From: Streptomyces cyaneogriseus subsp. noncyanogenus
GTDB taxonomy: Bacteria; Actinomycetota; Actinomycetes; Streptomycetales; Streptomycetaceae
Reading direction: 5' to 3'
Assembly: GCF_000931445.1 (NCBI RefSeq)
Contig: NZ_CP010849.1
Location: 5,642,001-5,706,000, forward strand
Length of the DNA stretch: 64,000 bases
Part shown: positions 32,250 to 39,490 of the stretch, piece by piece
Layout of the letters: each line of letters opens with the position of its first letter
Numbering within the stretch: position 1 is the stretch's first letter
Translations under genes and position numbers: made by a program
Notes under the pieces: generated by a model
Seen by the model: only the letters and a program-made list of their open reading frames with translations
The model's database searches: none
Told to the model about the DNA's origin: nothing

Positions 32250-33677
32250 ATGGCCGCGAGAGCCATGGGCCGTACCGACCGTTTCACGACATCCCTTGCC
32301 GACGCCCAGCCGGTCCCGTACTGGCTGGACGACCCCGGCCGCCCCCGCCCCGAGCCCGCCCTCACCGGCGCCGAGACCTGCGACCTGCTCGTCGTCGGCG
32401 GCGGCTACAGCGGCCTGTGGACCGCGCTGATCGCCAAGGAGCGCGACCCGGACCGGGACGTGATGCTGCTGGAGGGCCGTGAGGCCGGCTGGGCCGCCTC
32501 GGGCCGCAACGGCGGCTTCTGCGCCGCCTCCCTCACCCACGGCCTGTCCAACGGCCTGACCCGCTGGCCGGACGAGATCCACCGGCTCCAGGAGCTGGGC
32601 GCCCGCAACCTCGACGCCATCGAGCGCGCGGTCGCCCGCCACCACCTCGACTGCGACTTCGAGCGCACCGGCGAGATCGACGTGGCCACCGAGCCCTACC
32701 AGGCCCGGGAGCTGAAGGAGTTCCACGAGGAGCTCGTCCGCCGGGGACTGGCCGACGGGATCGAGTACCTGGACGCCGGGGCGGTGCGCGAACAGGTGAA
32801 CTCCCCGACCTTCCGGGCGGGCCTGTACGACCGCCGGGGCGTGGCCATGCTGCACCCCGCGAAGCTGGCCTGGGGCCTGAAGCGGGCCTGCCTCCGCCTC
32901 GGCGTCCGCGTCCACGAGCACACCCCGGCCCTGACGCTGCGGCCGTACGGCGCCGGCATGTCCGTCCGCACCCCCTACGGCCAGGTCCGCGCCCGCCAGG
33001 TCGCGCTCGGCACCAACGTCTTCCCCAGCCTGGTCAGGCGGGTCCGCGCCTACACCGTCCCGGTCTACGACTACGCCCTGATGACCGAGCCGCTCACCGC
33101 CGACCGGCTCGCCGCGGTCGGCTGGCACAACCGGCAGGGCCTCGGCGACTCGGCCAACCAGTTCCACTACTTCCGGCTGACCGCCGACCACCGCATCCTG
33201 TGGGGCGGCTACGACGCCGTCTACCCCTACGGGGGCCGGGTGCGCGCCGAGTACGACGACCGCCCGGAGACCTACGCCAAGCTCGCCCGGCACTTCTTCA
33301 CCTGCTTCCCGCAACTGGAGGGCGTCCGCTTCACCCACGCCTGGGGCGGCGCCATCGACACCTGCTCCCGCTTCTCGGCGTTCTTCGGCACCGCCCACCA
33401 GGGCCGCGTCGCCTACGCGGCCGGATACACGGGCCTGGGGGTGGGCGCCACCCGGTTCGGGGCCGAGGTGATGCTCGACCTGCTGGCGGGGGAGCGCACC
33501 GAACGCACCGAGCTGGAGATGGTCCGCACCAAGCCGCTGCCGTTCCCGCCGGAGCCCTTCGCGTGGACCGGCATCGCGCTGACCAAGTGGTCGCTGGCCC
33601 GCGCCGACGCCCGCGGCGGCCGGCGCAACCTGTGGCTGCGGACGCTGGACCGGCTGGGGCTCGGCTTCGACAGCTAG
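32250..33677 (+). CDS. FAD-dependent amine oxidoreductase (PuuB/gamma-glutamylputrescine oxidase-like)
   Basis: A 475-residue DAO-family flavoprotein. The dinucleotide-binding motif is LLVVGGGYSGLWTALIAKE (about 48-66), followed by EGREAGWAASGRNGGFCAASLTHG, the GxxASGRNGG signature of the PuuB/OrdL group. Near the C-terminus are THAWGGAIDTCSRFSAFFG and AAGYTGLGVGATRFGAE, which bind the flavin. It should oxidatively deaminate putrescine or gamma-glutamylputrescine, giving the aldehyde used by the dehydrogenase at the head of the operon, plus H2O2. ATG 32250 has a GGGGAG RBS eight bases upstream; ATG 32265 is also possible. Last gene of the operon. Confidence 0.88.
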   Translation: MAARAMGRTDRFTTSLADAQPVPYWLDDPGRPRPEPALTGAETCDLLVVGGGYSGLWTALIAKERDPDRDVMLLEGREAGWAASGRNGGFCAASLTHGLSNGLTRWPDEIHRLQELGARNLDAIERAVARHHLDCDFERTGEIDVATEPYQARELKEFHEELVRRGLADGIEYLDAGAVREQVNSPTFRAGLYDRRGVAMLHPAKLAWGLKRACLRLGVRVHEHTPALTLRPYGAGMSVRTPYGQVRARQVALGTNVFPSLVRRVRAYTVPVYDYALMTEPLTADRLAAVGWHNRQGLGDSANQFHYFRLTADHRILWGGYDAVYPYGGRVRAEYDDRPETYAKLARHFFTCFPQLEGVRFTHAWGGAIDTCSRFSAFFGTAHQGRVAYAAGYTGLGVGATRFGAEVMLDLLAGERTERTELEMVRTKPLPFPPEPFAWTGIALTKWSLARADARGGRRNLWLRTLDRLGLGFDS

Positions 33678-33797
33678 GGCCTGCTCGTCCGGACCATGCG
33701 GGGCTCGTGGGTCCGGTCCGGTCCGGTCCGATCCGGCGGCAGGGGGCCTGGCGCGGACGCCGGCTGTGAGGCGGTTCACGCAAGCGGGCCACCCGAA

Positions 33798-33872
33798 CCC
33801 GCGTAACGCGGGCGGGAGACCTCCCTCTCCCTGGTGACGCACCCGCGTCCACGAGTGAAAGGGAGGTCTCCT
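33798..33872 (+). promoter_or_regulatory. Structured leader that pairs with the downstream RBS
   Basis: Three nested elements: a 6-bp hairpin with a 3-nt loop (33798-33812); a perfect 12-bp pairing of 33815-33826 with 33860-33871; and inside that loop a GACGC-ACCC-GCGTC hairpin (33836-33849). The 3' arm of the long stem contains the only RBS (AGGGAGG) of the gene starting at 33874, so translation should be shut when it is formed. GGGAG/CTCCC within the 5' arm could form a competing fold. Confidence 0.5.
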
Positions 33873-33873
33873 C

Positions 33874-34332
33874 ATGTCCGGGACGAAGACACCGGCCGGA
33901 TGGCTGGCATCCGTCGCGCCGGATCCCGAGGCGTGCCGCCGGCAGTGGGAGCGCGATCCGCACGGGATCGCGCTGCTGCCCGCCGGCCGGGCCTGGGACG
34001 TGCTCATCGTGCCGAGCCGGCTCGGCTACCCCGCCCTCGACGTGCTGACCCGCGTCCTGGACCGGCCCGGGCCGGTGCTCGCCGACTTCGGCGACGCGCG
34101 CACCGGCTTCTTCGTGCCGCCGGGCACCGCGGCCCGCTGGCTGGGCACCGGTATCCGCACGGCCGGGTACGGCACCTGGATCGTCGTACCGCATCCGGGG
34201 CGGGTGGCCACCGGCGGCATCCGCTGGCTGGTGCCGCCGGACGGCTTCGGCACGCTCACCGATCCGGCCCTGCTGGAACTGGCACTGCACGAGGCGGCGG
34301 CCGGACCGGCGCCGGACGGGCCCGCGCGGTGA
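33874..34332 (+). CDS. Small protein resembling the primase-polymerase N-terminal domain
   Basis: A 152-residue protein. The pattern HGIALLPAGRAWDVLIVPSRLGYPALDVLTR, then GPVLADFGDARTGFFVPPGTAARW, resembles the N-terminal part of the bifunctional primase/polymerase-like proteins seen in many Streptomyces genomes, where a similar FFVPPGTA loop follows a nucleotide-binding strand. Catalytic Asp residues of real archaeo-eukaryotic primases are not evident, so enzymatic activity is doubtful and the role is unknown. The RBS lies inside a long hairpin, which suggests conditional translation. It stands alone, after the polyamine operon and convergent with the PAP2 gene. Confidence 0.65.
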   Translation: MSGTKTPAGWLASVAPDPEACRRQWERDPHGIALLPAGRAWDVLIVPSRLGYPALDVLTRVLDRPGPVLADFGDARTGFFVPPGTAARWLGTGIRTAGYGTWIVVPHPGRVATGGIRWLVPPDGFGTLTDPALLELALHEAAAGPAPDGPAR

Positions 34333-34353
34333 GGACCGGGCCGGCCTGACCCG

Positions 34354-34499
34354 GCCGTCCCCGGTCCGGCCGGGACGGCGCGCTGCCCCCTCCGCTTCCC
34401 CCGGCGGGGCATACGGGGACGCGCCCGGACGGCCGAGGGTCCCGCTCGGCCCGGTCCGTCGATCGACCGCGCTCTCGCCGGCCGCCCGTGCGGCCGGCG
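34354..34499. terminator. Two hairpins between convergent genes
   Basis: First stem 34354-34361/34372-34379 (8 bp, 10-nt loop); second stem 34476-34485/34490-34499 (10 bp, perfect, 4-nt loop CCGT). They lie between the primase-like gene and the PAP2 gene and probably terminate both. Nothing else was seen in the 206-nt gap. Confidence 0.6.
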
Positions 34500-34538
34500 C
34501 GGGGCGGGCCGGACCACCGGCGAGGGCTACCGCGAGGG

Positions 34539-35399
34539 CTACCGCGGGGAGGGTGCCCGCCGCGGCCGGCGCCGGCCACCGGCGTGGACGGCCCACCGCA
34601 GGCAGACGAGCAGCACCGCGCCCAGGCACCAACTGGCCACCACGTCCAGCGGCCAGTGATAGCCCCGGCGCACCAGCCCGAACGAGACACCGAGGACGAG
34701 GACGGCACCGGCGGTCAGCAGCGCACGGCGCGCGACGGCCGAGCCCGGCAACGGCAGCAGGAGCAGCACGGCCCCGCCGTAGGCGACGACGGCGGTGGCG
34801 GTGTGACCGGACGGGAAATAGCCGACGGCCGGCGGCACGACGGGGGTGCCGGGGCGGGCGGTCCACGCCTTCAGGGGGGCGACCAGCAGCGGCACCATCG
34901 CCATCGCCAGGGCACCGGCGGCGGGCGGCAGCCACCAGCGGTCCGCGCCCGCGGACCGGCCGTGCCACGCGGCACAGGCCAGCGCGGCGGCGAGGACGGG
35001 CAGCGCCACCTGGACGTTGCCGAGGTCGGAGAGCAGCTCGGAGACCCGGTCCGGACGGGCCAGCGCGGCACTGAGGCGCTCGTCGGCGCGCACCAGCGGC
35101 CCGTCGGCGACGACCTGCCAGGTGATCAGCGCGAACAGGAGCCCGGGCAGTCCGAGCGCGAGGAGAAGGAGAAAGGGAGCGGTCGGCCGCCTCGGAACAG
35201 GGGGGGTCGTTCCGGGGCGACCGACCGGACCGGAACGCCGCACGCCCCGGGGGGTCTGGGGCGGGCGACCGTCCGATCGGTGAGGAGATCCAGAGTTGGA
35301 GACTCCGGTTGTGTGCGCGAGGGCACGACCAGATCGAAGCTGGGGAGGCCCCGGCCTGGTGTCGCCCACGGTCTCCCGTGGGCGGGGTGTATCTCTCAT
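34539..35399 (-). CDS. PAP2-family membrane phosphatase
   Basis: Up to 286 residues. Catalytic motifs of the PAP2/type-2 phosphatidate phosphatase family are LVAPLKAWTARP (motif 1, KxxxxxxRP), FPSGHT (motif 2, PSGH) and VRRGYHWPLDVVAS (motif 3, RxxxxHxxxD), all with active residues kept, set among five or six helices. It dephosphorylates a lipid phosphate, such as undecaprenyl-PP or phosphatidate, at the outer face. The N-terminal 75 residues are low-complexity. ATG 35399 is adopted because TAGGTT ends 8 nt before it (leaderless arrangement); GTG 35369 or 35243 would give shorter proteins and a structured leader instead. Confidence 0.83.
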   Translation of the reverse strand: MRDTPRPRETVGDTRPGPPQLRSGRALAHTTGVSNSGSPHRSDGRPPQTPRGVRRSGPVGRPGTTPPVPRRPTAPFLLLLALGLPGLLFALITWQVVADGPLVRADERLSAALARPDRVSELLSDLGNVQVALPVLAAALACAAWHGRSAGADRWWLPPAAGALAMAMVPLLVAPLKAWTARPGTPVVPPAVGYFPSGHTATAVVAYGGAVLLLLPLPGSAVARRALLTAGAVLVLGVSFGLVRRGYHWPLDVVASWCLGAVLLVCLRWAVHAGGRRRPRRAPSPR

Positions 35400-35413
35400 C
35401 TGCGTAGAACCTA
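35363..35413 (-). promoter_or_regulatory. Leaderless-type promoter and early hairpin of the PAP2 gene
   Basis: On the minus strand TAGGTT (35413-35408) is a -10 box 8 nt before ATG 35399. A perfect 9-bp hairpin with a GAGA tetraloop on the transcript (35363-35371 with 35376-35384) follows after a few codons. It could be a regulatory leader if translation really begins at a later codon. Confidence 0.4.
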
Positions 35414-35578
35414 CGACAGGGGCCGGGCGGAGGACAGGGCGATCGACGACCTGTCATCCACCTCCCACACCTTCTTCACACGCTCTGCCGCTCGCCCCGC
35501 CAGACGTGCGGCGACACCGCTCAGATGCGCGCGCGGACCCCTGTCCGGCGGCGGGGCGAGGGCGGGCGGAGGGCGGGA

Positions 35579-36913
35579 TCAGACGCCCGCGAACGCCTGC
35601 TCGATGATGTCGAGGCCCTCGTTCAGCAGGTCCTCGCCGATGACCAGCGGCGGCAGGAAGCGCAGCACGTTGCCGTAGGTGCCGCAGGTCAGCACCAGCA
35701 GGCCCGCGGCGTGGCACGCCTTGGCCAGCGCGGCGGTCGCCTCCGGGTTCGGCTCCTTGGTGGCGCGGTCCTTGACCAGCTCGATGGCGATCATGGCGCC
35801 CCGGCCGCGGATGTCGCCGATGATCTCGAACTTCTCGGCCATGGCGGCCAGGCGGCCCTTCATGACCTCCTCGATCCGCTTCGCCTTGGCGTTGAGGTCG
35901 AGCTCCTTCATGGTCTCGATCGCGCCCAGCGCACCCGCGCAGGCGACCGGGTTGCCGCCGTAGGTGCCGCCGAGGCCGCCGGCGTGGGCGGCGTCCATGA
36001 TCTCGGCGCGGCCGGTGACGGCGGCCAGCGGCAGACCGCCCGCGATGCCCTTGGCCGTGGTGATCAGGTCCGGGACGATGCCCTCGTCCTCGCAGGCGAA
36101 CCACTGGCCGGTGCGGCAGAAGCCGGACTGGATCTCGTCCGCGACGAAGACGATGCCGTTGTCCGAGGCGAACTGGCGGATCGCGGGCAGGAAGCCCTTG
36201 GCCGGCTCGATGAAGCCGCCCTCGCCGAGCACCGGCTCGATGATGATCGCGGCCACGTTCTCGGCGCCGACCTGCTTGCTGATCTGCTCGATGGCCTGCT
36301 TGGCGGCCTCGGGACCGCAGTTGTCCGGGCCGGTCGGCCAGCGGTAGGCGTAGGCGACCGGGACGCGGTAGACCTCGGGGGCGAACGGGCCGAAGCCGTG
36401 CTTGTACGGCATGTTCTTCGCGGTGAGCGCCATGGTCAGGTTGGTCCGGCCGTGGTAGCCGTGGTCGAAGACGACGACCGCCTGGCGCTTGGTGTAGGCG
36501 CGGGCGATCTTCACCGCGTTCTCGACGGCCTCGGCACCGCTGTTGAACAGCGCGGACTTCTTGGCGTGGTCGCCCGGGGTCAGCTCGGCCAGCGCTTCGG
36601 CGACGGCGACGTAACCCTCGTAGGGCGTGACCATGAAACAGGTGTGGGTGAAGTCGGCGAGCTGCGCGGAGGCCCTGCGCACGACCGCCTCGGCGGAGGC
36701 GCCGACGGAGGTCACGGCGATGCCGGAGCCGAAGTCGATGAGGCGGTTGCCGTCGACGTCCTCGATGATGCCGCCGCCCGCGCGCGTGACGAAGACCGGC
36801 AGCGTGGAGCCCACGCCCTGCGCGACCGCGGCGGTACGGCGAGCCTGCAGCTCCTGCGACTTCGGGCCGGGGATGGCGGTGGCGACGCGGCGCTCCTGCG
36901 GAAGTGCGGTCAT
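35579..36913 (-). CDS. gabT: 4-aminobutyrate aminotransferase
   Basis: A 444-residue class-III PLP aminotransferase, full length. Motifs are DFGSGIAVTSVG (substrate side), FNSGAEAVENAVKIAR (phosphate loop), FDHGYHGRTNLTMALT, IIIEPVLGEGGF, FVADEIQSGFCRTG (Asp to the pyridine N) and TTAKGIAGGLPLAAV (Schiff-base Lys), the pattern of bacterial GabT. It converts GABA and 2-oxoglutarate to succinate semialdehyde and glutamate. The dehydrogenase that would finish the path is encoded at 41348, and a PucR regulator lies between, divergently transcribed. RBS AGGAG precedes the ATG. The 260-nt upstream gap contains TGTCC-N5-GGACA (37020-37034), a possible regulator site. Confidence 0.92.
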   Translation of the reverse strand: MTALPQERRVATAIPGPKSQELQARRTAAVAQGVGSTLPVFVTRAGGGIIEDVDGNRLIDFGSGIAVTSVGASAEAVVRRASAQLADFTHTCFMVTPYEGYVAVAEALAELTPGDHAKKSALFNSGAEAVENAVKIARAYTKRQAVVVFDHGYHGRTNLTMALTAKNMPYKHGFGPFAPEVYRVPVAYAYRWPTGPDNCGPEAAKQAIEQISKQVGAENVAAIIIEPVLGEGGFIEPAKGFLPAIRQFASDNGIVFVADEIQSGFCRTGQWFACEDEGIVPDLITTAKGIAGGLPLAAVTGRAEIMDAAHAGGLGGTYGGNPVACAGALGAIETMKELDLNAKAKRIEEVMKGRLAAMAEKFEIIGDIRGRGAMIAIELVKDRATKEPNPEATAALAKACHAAGLLVLTCGTYGNVLRFLPPLVIGEDLLNEGLDIIEQAFAGV

Positions 36914-37019
36914 GCGGGGCTCCTGGGGGTGTTACGGACACATTCCTTCTTTTCTCGCAGGCTAGGACGGGGACAGGGGGGTGGGCATGCTCCATGTGGG
37001 CGTTGTCGGACGGCCCGGT

Positions 37020-37034
37020 TGTCCGTGGTGGACA
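37020..37034. promoter_or_regulatory. Small inverted repeat upstream of gabT
   Basis: TGTCC-GTGGT-GGACA in the divergent gap between gabT and the membrane ATPase gene. A related half-site GGACAA (41265-41270) lies upstream of the partner dehydrogenase, so it may be a shared PucR box. Arms of only 5 bp make chance occurrence quite possible. Confidence 0.25.
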
Positions 37035-37174
37035 TAGCGGCGGCCGGAGCCCCGGCGGGACGGCGGTCCCGGGGTTCGCTGGTGCGTCCGGGCGGGTCCG
37101 GCCGCGTAAGCGGTGAACTACCCGGACGGGGGCGTTAGATTGACTCGCTGACGGGTCACGAACGGTGGACGCAC

Positions 37175-39370
37175 ATGGCTGCTCAGGGGGCAAGGGCGAT
37201 GGACAGCGACGGGAACCGTGACGCGCGGGGCACGCACGCGCATCCTGTGCCGCGCCCGGCGGGTCCGCCCGCGGTGCCGCCGGTGCCTGGCATGCCCGCG
37301 GTGCCGCCGGTGCCCGCCATGCCCGCGGTGCCGCCGCGGCCGGCGCGCGCACCCGGAGAGCCCCCGGCGCCGGACGGCTCCGCCTTCCTGACCTGGCTGC
37401 GCACGCCCCGGCCGGAGGCGCCGCCCGGGATCTGGCGGTTCGGCCACCGGCCGCGGCCGGCCGAGGAGCCCGAGCGGATTCCGGGGCGGCAACTGGTGAG
37501 CGGGGCGCTGATCTCGTTCCTGGTGGGCTGGCTGATCTGGTCGCTGCTGTGGAACGGCTATCTCGGCAGCTGGTGGGTGCTGCCCCTGGAGCTGTTCACC
37601 CCCGACTCCTGGCGCAGGAACAACGACCGCATCGGCAACGCCGTCCTCTGGTACAGCTACTACGCGGTCATCGCCCTCGTCATCCTGGTCTTCGTCGGCC
37701 GCCTGGGCCGCTGGCCCGAGGTCTGGCGCCGCTACGGCCCCCCCGCCTGGCGCCCGGCTCCCCCGGCCGGTGAGCCGCCGGCCGCCCCCGGCGAGGACCC
37801 CGCCGAGTGGCCGCAGCTGCGCGCCGCCGGTGCCGTGGACGCCGCCGAGCGGCTCGCCGCCGACGCCCGTGCCGGGCTCATGCGGGACGTCGACCACGCC
37901 CGGATCACGCGCGCCTGGCAGGGCGTGCGCTCCGGCCGGCACAGCCTCGCCACCTTCGCCGGCGCCGTGCTCGCGGACGGCGCCGCGGCCTGCCCGCACC
38001 CCTCCGGCGCCCGCGACCTGCCCGCCCGGCAGGCCCGGCACGACCTGGTGACCGGGCAGGTGCGGCTCGGCACCACCGCCGACGACGCCCGCAACCCGTA
38101 CGCCTACCGGGGCACCGGCCTCGCCCTCGGCCCCGAGCTGCTCGGCACCTCCCTCCTCGCCGTCGGGCCGGCCGGCTCCGGCAAGACCGGCAGCGTGGTG
38201 CGGCCGCTGGCCGAATCGCTCTGCCTGCACGCGCTCGCCGGACGCGCCGCGGTCGTCGTGGTCGGCGCGGCGGGCGCGGGAGTGGGTCCGGCCGACGCCT
38301 ACGACGTCGTCGTACGTGTCGGGAACCCGGAGTCGGAGTACGACCTCGACCTGTACGGCGGGACCACCGACCCCGACGAGGCGGCGGCCGTGCTCGCCGA
38401 GGCGCTGGCGGGGGACCTCGCCGACCCGCACCCCGGCAGTGACAGCCGCCGCTCCACCACGGTCCTCGCCCAGCTCCTCGGCCCGTTCCGGGCGGTCCAC
38501 GGCCGCTTCCCCTCCGTACCGGAGCTGCGGCAACTGCTCGACGGGACGCCCGGGCCGCTGGCCGCGCTGCGCAAGGCGCTCCAGGACACCGGGCAGGAGT
38601 CGCTGCTGCGGGAGCTGGACGCCCGCGAGCGCCAGATGGCGCACCCGGGCGACGTGGCCGGGGTGCTGGCCGACCGGGTGGCGCTGCTGGACCGGCCCGC
38701 CTTCGCCGCCTTCTTCGACACCTCCGGGCAGTCGCGGCCGTTCTCGCTCAAGGCGCTGGACCATCCGGTACGGGTCCGCGTCGACCTGCCCGAACGCGGG
38801 CACGCCGACGCCTCCCGGATCCTGGCCCGGCTGGTGCTGGCGCAGTTCACGGCGAGCGTGGCGGTACGGGAGGACCGGTCGCTCTTCGCCTGCCTGGTGC
38901 TGGACGACGCGAGCGGCGTGGTCACCCCGGAGGCGGTGCGGGGCATCGCGCGGCTGCGGTCGGCCGGCGCCGGGGTGGTGCTGACCCTGCGCACCCTGGA
39001 CGACGTGCCCAGGCCGCTGCGCGGCCCGCTGCTCGGCGCCACCGGCTGCCGGATGGCGCTGTCCGGGCTCACCCCGTGGGACGGGCAGGACTTCGCCGAG
39101 GTCTGGGGCAAGGAGTGGACCGAGGCCCGCGACGTCACCGACCGGCAGATCATCGCCGAGAGCCCCGCGGGCAAGGCGGCGCACATGCTGCGCCGGGTGA
39201 TCACCGGGAAGGCGCCGACCGCGCGGGCGGTGACCGTGCGCCAGGTGGAGCGGGAGCGCTGGTCGGCGTCGGAGCTGGCGCACGCCGTGCCGCCGGGGCA
39301 CGCGGTGCTGTCGCTGACCACCGTCCAGGGGGAGCACGCGCCGCCGCTGCTGGTGGATCTGCGGGGCTGA
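37175..39370 (+). CDS. Membrane-anchored AAA/FtsK-TraG-like ATPase
   Basis: A 731-residue protein. The N-terminus (about 10-70) is proline-rich with near-repeats of VPPVPGMPA, coded by a 27-nt tandem repeat. Two transmembrane helices follow (about 110-130 and 155-175). A cytoplasmic ATPase domain runs from about 300 to 730: Walker A AVGPAGSGKTGSVV (about 330), Walker B LFACLVLDDASG (about 570), and LRSAGAGVVLTLRTL with an arginine suited to a sensor. The topology (short membrane anchor, then P-loop motor) recalls TraG/VirD4 and FtsK/SpoIIIE DNA pumps, but no DNA-binding gamma domain is seen. It is flanked by stable chromosomal genes, so a role in conjugation is unproven. Confidence 0.75.
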   Translation: MAAQGARAMDSDGNRDARGTHAHPVPRPAGPPAVPPVPGMPAVPPVPAMPAVPPRPARAPGEPPAPDGSAFLTWLRTPRPEAPPGIWRFGHRPRPAEEPERIPGRQLVSGALISFLVGWLIWSLLWNGYLGSWWVLPLELFTPDSWRRNNDRIGNAVLWYSYYAVIALVILVFVGRLGRWPEVWRRYGPPAWRPAPPAGEPPAAPGEDPAEWPQLRAAGAVDAAERLAADARAGLMRDVDHARITRAWQGVRSGRHSLATFAGAVLADGAAACPHPSGARDLPARQARHDLVTGQVRLGTTADDARNPYAYRGTGLALGPELLGTSLLAVGPAGSGKTGSVVRPLAESLCLHALAGRAAVVVVGAAGAGVGPADAYDVVVRVGNPESEYDLDLYGGTTDPDEAAAVLAEALAGDLADPHPGSDSRRSTTVLAQLLGPFRAVHGRFPSVPELRQLLDGTPGPLAALRKALQDTGQESLLRELDARERQMAHPGDVAGVLADRVALLDRPAFAAFFDTSGQSRPFSLKALDHPVRVRVDLPERGHADASRILARLVLAQFTASVAVREDRSLFACLVLDDASGVVTPEAVRGIARLRSAGAGVVLTLRTLDDVPRPLRGPLLGATGCRMALSGLTPWDGQDFAEVWGKEWTEARDVTDRQIIAESPAGKAAHMLRRVITGKAPTARAVTVRQVERERWSASELAHAVPPGHAVLSLTTVQGEHAPPLLVDLRG

Positions 39371-39490
39371 GCCCCCGCGGCCGGGCGCGAGGACCGTACG
39401 GTGAGGCAGAATCGACACAGGCCGTTCATACGCCACGGCCAAAAGATCACGGTGATGATCGCACTTTTCTGACGCAGACCTGAAGGCCCG

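Noticed and set aside
33711..33735. Tandem GTCCG units after the amine oxidase gene
   Set aside because: Only four perfect units plus one variant in GC-rich non-coding DNA; no sign of a functional array.
37175..39370. TraG-like ATPase as evidence of an integrated conjugative element
   Set aside because: No relaxase, integrase, spread genes or attachment repeats were seen, and flanking genes form a coherent GABA region.
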